40,706 nucleotides of DNA from positions 1 through 40,706 of the forward strand of contig JAQXAR010000059.1 of NCBI GenBank assembly GCA_029252805.1. Direction: 5' to 3'. The position numbers were made by a program, and so were the translations under genes. Of the stretch, positions 25,931 through 35,821 are shown piece by piece. The notes beneath the pieces were generated by a model, which saw only the letters and a program-made list of their open reading frames with translations, searched no databases and was not told the origin of the DNA. The DNA is from Rickettsiales bacterium. GTDB lineage: Bacteria; Pseudomonadota; Alphaproteobacteria; Rickettsiales; JALZUV01. Position 1 is the stretch's first letter; each line of letters opens with the position of its first letter.

Positions 25931-28900
25931 TTAACCGATCGCCTCCACATTACGCAAGGCAATCACCAGCATCGGGAAGGTCACTTCTTCAGCCTTCTTC
26001 AGATCATCAATGAAAAGGCGGAAACGCGAGAGCGTCTTATCATATTCCGCTTCCCATTCATCCAACGCATCGGACGGGCACTTGCCATTAGAGCAGACTC
26101 TCACAATGGCAGTGGATGCCAGGCGGCGCTGCTGATCGAACATTTCACTAATCATCGCTTTAGCCGCCAAACGCTCCCAATAGCTATTGACCGGCATACG
26201 GGACGCCTCACGACGCAACCAGCCAAGGCGCAAACGTGCGCCAAGCTCGAAGTAAATCTTCCCGGCCTGTTCCTCTTTTAACTTATGATCCTGTGCAAGC
26301 TTCAACACATCCAGCGCGGAGGAAGCGATCTCCAAACGTGCAATGCGGCTCGCCAGTTTTGGAGACACCTTCATATCAATAAAGCGCTGCTTCTTATCAC
26401 CATAAGCCTTCTTCAGCGTATCGGTAATAAGGCTCTCGCAGATTTTAAGATACTTAATAATACCATCAGAGAATTGTGCCATGGTATCGTCAACCTTCAG
26501 CGGTTGCGGCTGATTGCGTAACATCCAGATCACCACACGCTCAAGAAACATGCTCGTTTGGGCGAACATCTCTGCACGGGCGGAGGCCGGTATGTTATCA
26601 TCCTCTTCAATATCACGCCAAAGTTCGCGAATCCCAAATGCATCACGTGCCACAATATAGGCGCGGGCAATGTCACATGGCGGAAGACCAGTATCTTCCT
26701 GAATCTGGAAGAAGAACGTAATACCTGCGCGGTTCACAATTGAATTCGTCACGCTCGTCGCCACAATCTCACGCTTTAGACGGTGAGACATAATCTGCTC
26801 AGCAAAGTCTTTGCGCATCTGCTTAGGGAAATAGCGAAGCAGGTCCTGCTCTAAATACGGCTCATCCGGAAAACTTGAATCTAGCAGACTTTGATAGATC
26901 GACATCTTCGCATAGGAAATCAAAACGGAAAGCTCTGGACGAGTAAGAGACTCACCACTTACTTTACGTTCTTTCATCTGCTTAGAGTTTGGTAAAAACT
27001 CCACTTTTCGATTAAGCAGTCCCTTTTGCTCAAACGCCGCCATCATACGCGCTTGCGACTCTAATAGATCAAGACCCTGTATCTGTGCCGTTGTGATCGC
27101 CTGTGTTTGCAACATATTATCGCGCAATACCAAACGGGAAACCTCATCCGTCATTTTCTCTAGCACGCTATTGCGGCGCTTCATGGTTATGCCGCCCGCC
27201 TCTAACAATTGACGGAAGGCAATCTTGATATTCACCTCATGATCCGAACAATCCACCCCAGCGGAATTATCAATCGCATCGGTGTTAATACGACCGCCCT
27301 GGCGTGCATATTCAATACGTCCAAGCTGGGTGAATCCGAGATTTCCGCCCTCGCCTATCACTTCACAACGAAGTTCGTGTCCGTTAATACGCAAGGCATT
27401 GGTCGCGCGATCACCCACTTGCTCATGTGTTTCAGACTCGGCTTTCACATAGGTTCCGATACCACCATTCCAAAGCAGCTCCACCGGCGCCTTAAGCATC
27501 GCACGGATTAATGCATTCGGAGAGAGCGTTTTCACATCACTCGCTAGATCGAGCATCTTACGCACTTGCGGCGTAATCTTGATGCTTTTCTCTTTCCGTG
27601 AGAAAATGCCGCCGCCTTTGGAGATAAGCTTACGGTTATAATCCTGCCATGAGCTGCGTGGCAGCTCAAACAGGCGTTTGCGTTCTTTAAACGTCTTTTT
27701 CGCATCCGGCTCTGGATCAAGGAAAATGTTCAGATGGTTAAACGCACCTTGCAAGCAAATATGCTCGCTGAGCAACATGCCATTGCCGAACACATCACCC
27801 GACATATCGCCAATGCCCATAACGGTAAAATCTTCAGTTTGGGTATCAATGCCCATCTCGCGGAAATGGCGCTGAACCGAAATCCACGCGCCTTTCGCGG
27901 TAATCCCCATCGCTTTATGATCATACCCAACCGAGCCACCCGATGCGAAAGCATCATCAAGCCAGAAATCATATTCCGTTGAAATCGCATTTGCATAGTC
28001 GGAGAAAGTGGCTGTGCCTTTATCTGCAGCGACAACGAGATACGGATCATCATCATCATGGCGCACGACATCTTTGGGCGGTACGATCTTGCCTTTCACC
28101 AAATTATCCGTGATATCAAGCATGCCGCGCAAGAAGGTTTGGTAGCAGGCAATACCCTCTGCCATAAAGGCTTCGCGACCGCCACTGGTTGGCGCTTGTT
28201 TCAACACAAACCCGCCCTTAGAGCCAACGGGCACGATCACCGCATTCTTGACCATCTGCGCCTTCATGAGGCCCAAGACTTCGGTACGATAATCCTCGCG
28301 GCGATCGGACCAACGCAGCCCCCCACGCGCCACTTTACCACCGCGCAAGTGAATGCCTTCAACGCGGCGAGAATAAACAAAAATCTCTGCAAGCGGCCTT
28401 GGAAGCGGTAACTCAGGCACTTTACTCGAGTCGAATTTGAAGGAAATATAATCTTTCACATCACCATTCGCATCTTTTTGGTAATAATTCGTACGCCAGG
28501 TCGCGGCGATTAGTTCACGGAAGATGCGCAAAATCGTATCTTCTTCAAGATTTGAAACACCCTCTAATAGAGACTCAACCTCTTTCTCAAACTTCTCAAC
28601 ATGCGTAGAGACGGTTTTCTTCTTATTTAATACTGGATCAAAGCGAGCTTTAAAATACCCCATGAGTGCGCCAGCAATTTTTGGATTTGCCGTCAACGCA
28701 CTTACCATCGCTTTATTTGAATAGCTCATCTTTGTTTGGCGGGCATAGCGGCTATAGGCGCGTAACAAACTAATTTGCCGCCAATCGAATCCACCAAGTA
28801 AGGCAAGCGCATTAAAGCCATCATTATCGGCTTGGCCTTCCCAAATACGCAGGAGAATTTCCTCCAAAAGTGGTTTCAATGCCTCGATATCTAAATCGGG

Positions 28901-30730
28901 TTGCGCTGATTTAAGCTCCAGCGTAAAATCACGTACCCAAACTTCTTTCACGCCTTCATTAAGCGGAACCACGCGGAACGGGTGCTCATCAATCACATGA
29001 AAACCAAGATTCTCCAACATAGGAAGAATCTCCGATAGAGCCGCCTGCGATTCTGGATTATAGAATTTTAAATGCAGCGTGCCTTCCGGTTCATGCTTCG
29101 TATGATAAAGCTCAATCCCCATACTTGAAGACGCAATAATCTGGCGAATTTTCGTGATATCATGCATGCCATTGCGCGGTTCATAATATTGCCCGTAAGA
29201 GGTGCTAAATGCGTCTTTATAGGCTTGAAATATAGACTGAGACTCTTTCTCACCATGTTGTTTCACCAACTCCCGGCGAAGTTTTTCTTGCCAATCATAG
29301 GTAACGGTTGCAATTTCTCTTTCCAATGCATCAATCGGTAAAGACGGAATATCACCCGGCGTGGTTTTGATAATTAAATGCACACGGGCCAAAGGCGAAT
29401 CAGTCATCTGCGTATAGAAATCGCTCACCTCGCCTTGCAATCTATCGGCAAGAATCTTCTGAATTTTCTCACGCAGCGCCGTGTTAAAATGATCGCGCGG
29501 GACGAACACCATACAGCTCACAAATCGTTCAAAAATATCACGACGGACAAAGAGATGCACTTGCGGGCTAGACTCAACCGAGAGCACACCAATCGCATAA
29601 TTAAACACATCCTCATCAGACATTTGGAAGATCTCATCACGCGGCGCGAATTCAAGAATCGTCTTAAGTGCTTTGCCATCGTGACTGTTCGGATCAAAAT
29701 TCGCACGGGCCATCACTTGGCCTAACTTGCGGCGAATAATAGGAATCCGCTCCGCGCTCTGGAAATAGACGTTCGACGTAAATAAACCAAGGAAGCGACG
29801 CTCGCCAATCACTTTGCCCTTTTTATCGAAACGTTTAATCCCAATATAGTCCATCTGCACCGGGCGATGAACCACCGAGATCGTATTAGATTTGGTAATT
29901 TCAAGCAGGTTTGGCTGCAGAGCAAAATGCTGCGATTCTGCCGGCATCGCCGTATAGCCTTTTGGTTTTAGAGGGAAATCATCCATCGCAAAAACACCCT
30001 GTTCGGTATTTTTCACAATGCGGAACGCATTTTTACCATCGCTAAAATCGTAATCCACCGCACCGAGAAAAATGAAATTTCCGTCCATAAGCCAATTGAG
30101 AAAGTCGGTGACTTCCGCGACTTCATCACTGTTTTTCGGGTTATCTTCAAGCAGGGTCGCCACCGTCTGACGGGCGCGCTCTACCATTGGCTCCCAATCA
30201 ACCACCACTTGATGCAGAACTTTCAAAATGCCTTCTAGCTTGCTTAGGAGTTCCTTCTTTGCCAAGCCTTCCGGCAGGCTTACAAACTCAAACCGAATAA
30301 AGGACTCTCGCGACGCGGCCTTATTTGTTTGCGCTGCGATAGAAACATATTTGCCTTTCGCGTCACGAACCATATGCAAGATAGGATGAATGACGCGAGA
30401 CGGTGTCAAGCCCAGGCGACTTAACTCAGCCGAAACCGAATCAACCAGAAACGGCATATCATCGTTCAACAGCGTCAGAACGACTTTTCCCGTCACGCTT
30501 TCCGATAAGTTCGCTTTTATCTGCTTTAATTTACGCTGCCCAACGAATTTATACGCCTCTTTAACCACCACCGCCGCCTCTTCGGGGGGCAGGTTTTTCA
30601 ACTCTTTGACTGGCATTTTCTGATAGAAGTCGCGAGTAAAGTCGTGCAAATCTTTGCTTACTCTTCCCCCCAGTGCCTTATCAATTTTTTTCAGATGGCT
30701 CGTCATTTGACTCGTGTAATTCTTTGGCAT
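25931..30730 (-). CDS. NAD-specific glutamate dehydrogenase, large (about 180 kDa) class
   Basis: At 1,599 residues this fits the L_180 class of bacterial NAD-glutamate dehydrogenases, which deaminate glutamate to 2-oxoglutarate and ammonia, feeding amino acids into the TCA cycle. The long N-terminal part (about residues 1-700) holds ACT-like regulatory segments. The catalytic core begins near residue 800 with RGGKVARGGLRWSDRREDYR, then MKAQMVKNAVIVPVGSKGGFVL (substrate lysines), DMSGDVFGNGMLLS, and NGGIGTYVKAE. The C-terminal third is family-specific. It stands alone in its strand with a 150-base gap to the divergent polysaccharide genes. No frameshift is seen over its whole length. Confidence 0.96.
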   Translation of the reverse strand: MPKNYTSQMTSHLKKIDKALGGRVSKDLHDFTRDFYQKMPVKELKNLPPEEAAVVVKEAYKFVGQRKLKQIKANLSESVTGKVVLTLLNDDMPFLVDSVSAELSRLGLTPSRVIHPILHMVRDAKGKYVSIAAQTNKAASRESFIRFEFVSLPEGLAKKELLSKLEGILKVLHQVVVDWEPMVERARQTVATLLEDNPKNSDEVAEVTDFLNWLMDGNFIFLGAVDYDFSDGKNAFRIVKNTEQGVFAMDDFPLKPKGYTAMPAESQHFALQPNLLEITKSNTISVVHRPVQMDYIGIKRFDKKGKVIGERRFLGLFTSNVYFQSAERIPIIRRKLGQVMARANFDPNSHDGKALKTILEFAPRDEIFQMSDEDVFNYAIGVLSVESSPQVHLFVRRDIFERFVSCMVFVPRDHFNTALREKIQKILADRLQGEVSDFYTQMTDSPLARVHLIIKTTPGDIPSLPIDALEREIATVTYDWQEKLRRELVKQHGEKESQSIFQAYKDAFSTSYGQYYEPRNGMHDITKIRQIIASSSMGIELYHTKHEPEGTLHLKFYNPESQAALSEILPMLENLGFHVIDEHPFRVVPLNEGVKEVWVRDFTLELKSAQPDLDIEALKPLLEEILLRIWEGQADNDGFNALALLGGFDWRQISLLRAYSRYARQTKMSYSNKAMVSALTANPKIAGALMGYFKARFDPVLNKKKTVSTHVEKFEKEVESLLEGVSNLEEDTILRIFRELIAATWRTNYYQKDANGDVKDYISFKFDSSKVPELPLPRPLAEIFVYSRRVEGIHLRGGKVARGGLRWSDRREDYRTEVLGLMKAQMVKNAVIVPVGSKGGFVLKQAPTSGGREAFMAEGIACYQTFLRGMLDITDNLVKGKIVPPKDVVRHDDDDPYLVVAADKGTATFSDYANAISTEYDFWLDDAFASGGSVGYDHKAMGITAKGAWISVQRHFREMGIDTQTEDFTVMGIGDMSGDVFGNGMLLSEHICLQGAFNHLNIFLDPEPDAKKTFKERKRLFELPRSSWQDYNRKLISKGGGIFSRKEKSIKITPQVRKMLDLASDVKTLSPNALIRAMLKAPVELLWNGGIGTYVKAESETHEQVGDRATNALRINGHELRCEVIGEGGNLGFTQLGRIEYARQGGRINTDAIDNSAGVDCSDHEVNIKIAFRQLLEAGGITMKRRNSVLEKMTDEVSRLVLRDNMLQTQAITTAQIQGLDLLESQARMMAAFEQKGLLNRKVEFLPNSKQMKERKVSGESLTRPELSVLISYAKMSIYQSLLDSSFPDEPYLEQDLLRYFPKQMRKDFAEQIMSHRLKREIVATSVTNSIVNRAGITFFFQIQEDTGLPPCDIARAYIVARDAFGIRELWRDIEEDDNIPASARAEMFAQTSMFLERVVIWMLRNQPQPLKVDDTMAQFSDGIIKYLKICESLITDTLKKAYGDKKQRFIDMKVSPKLASRIARLEIASSALDVLKLAQDHKLKEEQAGKIYFELGARLRLGWLRREASRMPVNSYWERLAAKAMISEMFDQQRRLASTAIVRVCSNGKCPSDALDEWEAEYDKTLSRFRLFIDDLKKAEEVTFPMLVIALRNVEAIG

Positions 30731-30846
30731 CCGTGCCTACCCCAAACCTCTCGATTTAGGCTCCCTATTATTTCAACTCACGATGGCGCGCCTTTTTCGC
30801 CTAAGCAAGCCAAAAACATAATCATTAGATTTATGAGTTACGATAA

Positions 30847-30874
30847 TTGAAACTTCGCGGCGCTTAGGTTATAC
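30847..30874 (+). promoter_or_regulatory. Candidate promoter of the polysaccharide gene pair, leaderless geometry
   Basis: TTGAAA (30847-30852), a 16-base spacer and TTATAC (30869-30874), ending 7 bases before the ATG at 30882, with CCCTACC in between and no purine-rich ribosome site. This is the clearest leaderless candidate in the window. Confidence 0.6.
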
Positions 30875-30881
30875 CCCTACC

Positions 30882-31925
30882 ATGTTATTCGGTCTTTACA
30901 GTATCACTCTGGTTATTTCTGCCTTTCTGTTTTCATGGATTGGCTGTCACGTAGCACGTTATTTACTCAGCTCGGCACAGCTCATGGACGAGCCGAATGA
31001 GCGCAGTAACCACGACACACCGGTTCCACGTGGCGGCGGTATTGCGGTGATGACCTCGATCGTTGGATTTTTATGCGTCGCGGGCACGCCTTCTACTTTG
31101 CTGCTCGCCGCAACCGGAATCGCCATCATCTCCTTTATGGATGACCGCGGTGGTATCAGTATTAAATGGCGCCTACTCATTCAAACACTCGCCGTCCTAT
31201 TGCTTTTCTTGCCAAATGGCATGATCGCGACTGTGTTTGATGGCCCGGTCTTCCAAGGCCTGCTTTCACCGCTCGCCGATAAACTGCTCGCTGGATTCTT
31301 ACTTATCGGATTCATGAACCTGTTTAACTTTATGGATGGCATTGACGGCATTACCGGTGTTGAAACAATTTCCATCGGCCTTGGTCTCTTCATTTTATCC
31401 TTCTTTGTTGTTGGCATTCGCATCCTCGGTGTAGAAGGCTTAATCTTAGCCTCTGCAATCGCGGGCTTCTTATGGCTCAATTGGCACCCGGCTAAATTAT
31501 TCCTCGGCGATGTGGGTAGCGTTGCGCTTGGGTTCCTTCTCGGGTTCTTTCTGTTGCAGCTGGCAGCAGAAGGTTACTGGGCGGCCGCGCTTATCCTACC
31601 AGCCTATTATTTAGTGGATGGCGGATTAACGTTCCTCAAACGCCTGTTCACCGGCGAAAAGGTCTGGGAAGCTCATTCGCAGCATGCTTATCAAAAAGCG
31701 GTCCGCAGCGGATACGGGCATGATTGGGTCGTCATCCGTATCGGCTCGCTCAATGTTGCGCTGGTTGTTCTCGCTGTTTTCGCATGCGTCGAGCCCGCTT
31801 ACGCGCTCCAGTTCACCGCTGCCGCTTATGGTATTAGTCTCGTCGGTTGGTTCATTTTGCTAAACGCGAAAAAGCCTGCAACTCAAACCATTATCACGCC
31901 ACAAGGCAATGCACTTTCCACGTAA
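30882..31925 (+). CDS. Polyprenyl-phosphate sugar-1-phosphate transferase (WecA/MraY-like, glycosyltransferase family 4)
   Basis: A 347-residue multi-pass inner-membrane enzyme that transfers a HexNAc-1-phosphate from a UDP-sugar to undecaprenyl phosphate, the first step of O-antigen or capsule repeat assembly. Family motifs: DEPNERSNHDTPVPRGGG at about residues 36-53, the aspartate pair in SFMDDRGGISIKWRLL at about 85-100, NLFNFMDGIDGITGVE at about 144-159, FLGDVGSVALGFLLG at about 206-220, and the His-rich loop HSQHAYQKAVRSGYGH. The exact sugar is not predictable by eye. It overlaps the next gene by 17 bases, so the two are co-transcribed and probably translationally coupled. Confidence 0.92.
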   Translation: MLFGLYSITLVISAFLFSWIGCHVARYLLSSAQLMDEPNERSNHDTPVPRGGGIAVMTSIVGFLCVAGTPSTLLLAATGIAIISFMDDRGGISIKWRLLIQTLAVLLLFLPNGMIATVFDGPVFQGLLSPLADKLLAGFLLIGFMNLFNFMDGIDGITGVETISIGLGLFILSFFVVGIRILGVEGLILASAIAGFLWLNWHPAKLFLGDVGSVALGFLLGFFLLQLAAEGYWAAALILPAYYLVDGGLTFLKRLFTGEKVWEAHSQHAYQKAVRSGYGHDWVVIRIGSLNVALVVLAVFACVEPAYALQFTAAAYGISLVGWFILLNAKKPATQTIITPQGNALST

Positions 31926-33768
31926 CTGGCGTAGCGGTTCGGCGCTCATTCACGATTTAATCGTCGCTGGGGCGAGTTTCTGGCTCGCGCATTATTTGCG
32001 ACTGGGCGATTTGATGATGGATTTCAGTGGCGAGCTTCTCACCCACGCGATCCTCCCTTTCATCGTATTTTCAGGCTTTGTTTTCATCGCCGCAGGGCTT
32101 TACCGTGGCCTTTGGAGATACGCTTCCATGCAGGATTTGCTGACCTTGAGCAAAGCAGCAACGATCATCATTGTCATTTTCTATCTCACCCTTTTCTTCG
32201 CAACTCGTTTGGAAGGTGTACCGCGTTCCGTCCCTGCTATTCATTGGCTACTACTGCTTGCGATGCTCGGCGGGCCTCGCTTCTTATACCGTATGGCAAA
32301 AGATCGCCGCTTAGGGATCGATTTTACCCTCGCCGCGCCACATAAGGTGCCCGTTCTGCTTATCGGCGCGAATGACGCCGCAGAGCTTTTCATCCGCGAA
32401 TCTCGGCGCAATGCCCAGGCGCCTTACCATGTCGTGGGGCTGGCCGATGATGATGAAAAACGCCGGGGCCAACAAGTGCATGGCGTACGTATTTATGGCG
32501 GCAGCGATGTCCTGACCCGCATTGTCGGAAAATTGGAACGCAAAGGCCGTAAGCCACAGCGTGTTATCTTGGCTGAATCTCGCCCCTCAGGTGAGCGCGT
32601 CCGCGCATTGCTCGAAGAGTGCGATACACTTGGCCTGCCACTTTCACGTATTCCCCAAACATTAGAGCTACAATCCAACACGGTTGAGAAGCTCGAGACC
32701 AAGCCGATTCAGGTGGAGGACCTCTTACGTCGTCCGCAAAAAGTGCAGGATGTTTCCGGCGTCAAAACGCTGGTCGATGGCAAAACGGTGCTCGTAACCG
32801 GCGCCGGTGGCACAATTGGCGGCGAGCTTATTCGCCAATTAGCCGGCTTTAAACCCAAAGAAATTATCCTGTTTGAGCAATGCGAGTACCTGCTTTACTT
32901 GATGGAGCGCGAGCTGGTCGATCACTTCCCAGACTGTCAGTTCCAAGCCTATCTCGGCGATATTCGTAATGCCGCACGGGTGGATGAGGTGTTTAAATCT
33001 CACACCCCGCAGATCGTGTTCCACGCAGCCGCCCTTAAGCATGTGCCACTCGCCGAAGCCAACCCGATTGAAACCATCACCACTAACGCACTGGGAAGTT
33101 TCGCTATTGCTCAAGCCGCGGCGAAATATAAAGCCGAGGCGATGGTACTTATCTCAACCGATAAAGCCGTGCGTCCAAGCAGTGTGATGGGCAGCACTAA
33201 ACGCCTTGCCGAAACCATCATGCAGGCGATGGCCACTGAGAAAGGCGATACACGCTTTGTAGCCGTGCGCTTTGGTAATGTGTTGGGCAGTACGGGCTCC
33301 GTCGTTCCGCGCTTCCAAAAACAACTAGAGCGTGGCGGCCCACTCACTGTTACCCATAAAGACATGACCCGCTATTTCATGACCGTTCGCGAAGCGGTAG
33401 AGCTTGTTTTACAATCTGCCAGCCTCGGCTTTGAGGCCGAAGAAAAGGGCGGACTCTATGTGTTAGACATGGGCACACCGGTCAAAATTGATGATCTCGC
33501 GCGCCAGATGATCCAACTTGCCGGCCTTTCCGAGGTTGATATCAGCATCGAATATACCGGCCTTCGTCCCGGCGAGAAAATGCATGAGGAGTTGTTCTAT
33601 GAGGCGGAAGATCTAACCAAAACCTCGCATGCAGGCATTACGCTTTCCAAAGCCGATAAAATTAGCCTGCCGGCTTTAAAGAAAAAGCTGACTGCTCTTT
33701 CTAACCATTGCGAAAAGCGCGCTAACGATAAAGCCCTCGCTGCCTTAGAAAAACTGGTAAAAAGCTAA
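31909..33768 (+). CDS. CapD/WbpM/PglF-like UDP-N-acetylhexosamine 4,6-dehydratase, membrane form
   Basis: A 619-residue protein with four N-terminal membrane helices (residues 1 to about 110), a CoA-binding-like Rossmann domain (PVLLIGANDAAELFIRE near 145-160), and an SDR epimerase/dehydratase domain from about residue 290 with VTGAGGTIGGELIRQ. The active-site segment STDKAVRPSSVMGSTKR has Met where typical SDR enzymes have Tyr, as known for WbpM and FlaA1 dehydratases. RPGEKMHEELF near the end supports this. Family members make UDP-4-keto-6-deoxy sugars such as precursors of QuiNAc, FucNAc or bacillosamine, consistent with the adjacent initiating transferase. Confidence 0.93.
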   Translation: MHFPRNWRSGSALIHDLIVAGASFWLAHYLRLGDLMMDFSGELLTHAILPFIVFSGFVFIAAGLYRGLWRYASMQDLLTLSKAATIIIVIFYLTLFFATRLEGVPRSVPAIHWLLLLAMLGGPRFLYRMAKDRRLGIDFTLAAPHKVPVLLIGANDAAELFIRESRRNAQAPYHVVGLADDDEKRRGQQVHGVRIYGGSDVLTRIVGKLERKGRKPQRVILAESRPSGERVRALLEECDTLGLPLSRIPQTLELQSNTVEKLETKPIQVEDLLRRPQKVQDVSGVKTLVDGKTVLVTGAGGTIGGELIRQLAGFKPKEIILFEQCEYLLYLMERELVDHFPDCQFQAYLGDIRNAARVDEVFKSHTPQIVFHAAALKHVPLAEANPIETITTNALGSFAIAQAAAKYKAEAMVLISTDKAVRPSSVMGSTKRLAETIMQAMATEKGDTRFVAVRFGNVLGSTGSVVPRFQKQLERGGPLTVTHKDMTRYFMTVREAVELVLQSASLGFEAEEKGGLYVLDMGTPVKIDDLARQMIQLAGLSEVDISIEYTGLRPGEKMHEELFYEAEDLTKTSHAGITLSKADKISLPALKKKLTALSNHCEKRANDKALAALEKLVKS

Positions 33769-33775
33769 AACTTTC

Positions 33776-33803
33776 TTGCACTTCGCGCAATATCGCCTAT
33801 CAC
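33776..33803 (+). promoter_or_regulatory. Candidate purH promoter, leaderless geometry
   Basis: TTGCAC (33776-33781), a 16-base spacer and TATCAC (33798-33803), ending 6 bases before the ATG at 33810 with no Shine-Dalgarno sequence (CACACGCGC precedes the start). The -10 match is moderate. Confidence 0.4.
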
Positions 33804-33809
33804 ACGCGC

Positions 33810-35357
33810 ATGACTATTAAACGCGCGCTGCTTTCTGTTTCTGACAAAACAAACCTCGTGCCTTTTGCGAAAGCATTGGCCGATAAAAATATCACTCTCC
33901 TTTCCACGGGCGGCACGGCCAAAGCCTTACGCACCGCCGGGTTGGAAGTAACCGATGTTTCTTCTGTGACCGATTTCCCCGAGATTATGGATGGCCGCGT
34001 CAAAACGCTTCACCCGAAAATCCACGGCGGTATCCTTGCTAACCGCGATAAAACAGAACATCTAGCCGCAATGGATAAGCATGGCATTACCGGCATCGAT
34101 CTCGTCGTGCTGAACCTCTACCCCTTTGAAGCAACCGTCGCTCGTGGCGCGGATTACGCCGAAACGGTTGAGAATATCGATATTGGCGGCCCTGCTATGT
34201 TGCGCGCCTCTGCCAAGAACCATGCGCATGTGACCATCGTCACGGATCCAGTGGATTACGATACGGTACTCGCGGAACTAGACACCAATAATGGCGCAAC
34301 CACATTAGAGTTCCGCAAAACCCTCGCATTGAAGGCATTTTCACTCACCGCGCATTACGATTCTGCCATTTCTAAATGGTTGGCGAAAAGCCAAGATACG
34401 CAGTTTCCTGCACGTTTCAGCCAATCGGCACAACTTGAGTCTGTTCTTCGCTATGGCGAAAACCCGCACCAAAATGCGGCGCTTTATAAAACGGATGCTA
34501 AACCCGGTACCCTCGCTGGCGCGAAGCAACTTCAGGGCAAAGCGCTTAGCTATAATAATCTGAACGATACCGATGCCGCTTGGGCGCTGGCTAACGAATT
34601 TAGCGAACCCTGTGTCGCGATCATCAAACACGCCAACCCGTGCGGCGTCGCACTTGGCTCTAACATTGTAGAGGCCTTCCATAAGGCACTCGCATGCGAC
34701 CCAACATCGGCTTATGGTGGCATTATTGCAACCAACCAGCCGCTCACGGCAGAATTTGTCGAAGCGATGGGCAAGCTCTTCGCCGAAGTTGTGATCGCAC
34801 CTTCTGTTGAGCCAGCAGCAGCCGATGCGCTAACAAAGAAAAAGAATCTCCGCTTGCTCGATGCCGGTGGCTTGCTTCCGAAAGATTCTAAGCCCCTGCT
34901 AACGACGCAAATTTCAGGGGGAATTCTACTGCAAGATACTGACTCAAAGCGTATTAGCGAGTCTGACCTTACCATCGTTTCAGCAGCACAGCCCGAAGTA
35001 GCGCAGCTAGAAGACCTACTCTTCGCCTTCCGTATTTGTAAACATGTGAAATCCAACGCAATCGTAATCGTACGTGACGGCGCAACGGTTGGCATTGGCG
35101 CCGGTCAAATGAGCCGTGTCGATTCTGTTCGCATCGCGTGCTGGAAAGCCGGTGAGGCCGGTCTATCAACCAAAGGCGCCGTACTCGCCTCCGATGCCTT
35201 CTTCCCCTTCGATGATAATGTCCACCGCGCCGCCGATGCAGGCATTGCCGCGCTGGTTCAGCCTGGCGGGTCGATTCGTGATAATGAGGTGATCGCCGCT
35301 GCAGATAAGCATGGCATGGTGATGGTTACGACGGGTATTCGTCACTTTAGGCATTAA
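33810..35357 (+). CDS. purH: Bifunctional AICAR transformylase / IMP cyclohydrolase
   Basis: Catalyses the last two steps of purine synthesis: formylation of AICAR with 10-formyl-THF and ring closure to IMP. The 515-residue length is usual. The N-terminal cyclohydrolase (MGS-like) domain shows ALLSVSDKTNLVPFAKAL, LLSTGGTAKAL and DGRVKTLHPKIHGGILA. The transformylase part has LRYGENPHQNAALY, the catalytic Lys-His pair in IIKHANPCGVA (Lys273-His274), TSAYGGIIATN, and the C-terminal SDAFFPFDDNVH and QPGGSIRDNEVI. It is the last plus-strand gene of this run and is followed by a palindromic element. Confidence 0.98.
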   Translation: MTIKRALLSVSDKTNLVPFAKALADKNITLLSTGGTAKALRTAGLEVTDVSSVTDFPEIMDGRVKTLHPKIHGGILANRDKTEHLAAMDKHGITGIDLVVLNLYPFEATVARGADYAETVENIDIGGPAMLRASAKNHAHVTIVTDPVDYDTVLAELDTNNGATTLEFRKTLALKAFSLTAHYDSAISKWLAKSQDTQFPARFSQSAQLESVLRYGENPHQNAALYKTDAKPGTLAGAKQLQGKALSYNNLNDTDAAWALANEFSEPCVAIIKHANPCGVALGSNIVEAFHKALACDPTSAYGGIIATNQPLTAEFVEAMGKLFAEVVIAPSVEPAAADALTKKKNLRLLDAGGLLPKDSKPLLTTQISGGILLQDTDSKRISESDLTIVSAAQPEVAQLEDLLFAFRICKHVKSNAIVIVRDGATVGIGAGQMSRVDSVRIACWKAGEAGLSTKGAVLASDAFFPFDDNVHRAADAGIAALVQPGGSIRDNEVIAAADKHGMVMVTTGIRHFRH

Positions 35358-35373
35358 AAAAAGTTCTGCCTGC

Positions 35374-35436
35374 ATTGTGAACGCGCTGAAGAATCCTCGG
35401 ATCCTTCTCGTCGCAGAAGCTCCTCAGAATGACAAT
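35374..35436. repeat. Palindromic element resembling a dispersed REP/MITE-like repeat
   Basis: Terminal inverted repeat ATTGT (35374-35378) and ACAAT (35432-35436), with inner CTGA (35386-35389) and TCAG (35424-35427), and a tight 20-base near-palindrome in the middle (35388-35407, GAAGAATCC..GGATCCTTC). On the minus strand it contains TGTCATTCTGAGGAGC, a phrase seen in abundant dispersed repeats of several bacteria. It lies between purH and the convergent unknown gene and touches that gene's stop codon (35436-35438). It may also act as a terminator-like hairpin. Confidence 0.55.
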
Positions 35437-35789
35437 TAAGCTAGTAAGTCGAGAATGTTGCCTTGATTGCCGAAAAGCTCAGCTGCAGCTGTTGAGCCAC
35501 TGCTTTCGCTCTCACTCACCACGCCATTGAATTTATCAATCGCAGCGATATCAGCGAGTAAAGACTCTGCCGCGCCCTCGTCTAGATTATCGGTGATGAA
35601 GTTTATCAATTCCTGACTAAAGCTCGTCGTCACTGCCGGTTGCGTAATATTAAATTCGGCATTTAGCAGATTTGTCGTAATAGTCGCAAGTGTCGCATCT
35701 TGCTGGTTAAAGATAGACGGAACCTCATTATTACCCAGCACCGAAGATGCTGAACCTAAAAGAGCAGAGGTCTGTAAGATACTAACCAT
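35436..35789 (-). CDS. Acidic protein of unknown function, 117 residues
   Basis: A 117-residue protein, rich in Ser, Ala, Leu, Asn and acidic residues with very few basic ones and no Cys. The first 40 residues are a hydrophobic/Ser mix without a classical signal peptide. The rest includes ELINFITDNLDEGAAESLL and a Ser-rich segment ESESSGSTAAAELFG. The Ser/Ala/Leu composition resembles secreted or flagellar-associated small proteins, but I recognise no family. It lies 32 bases downstream of the DUF4349 gene stop. There is no clear Shine-Dalgarno sequence. Confidence 0.6.
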   Translation of the reverse strand: MVSILQTSALLGSASSVLGNNEVPSIFNQQDATLATITTNLLNAEFNITQPAVTTSFSQELINFITDNLDEGAAESLLADIAAIDKFNGVVSESESSGSTAAAELFGNQGNILDLLA

Positions 35790-35821
35790 GCATCCATATT
35801 AACACAGATTAACGTTTTTAC

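Noticed and set aside
25754-26281. Plus-strand frame of 175 residues across the end of the GDH gene
   Set aside because: Most of it is antisense to the conserved GDH C-terminus, with low-complexity composition and no ribosome site.
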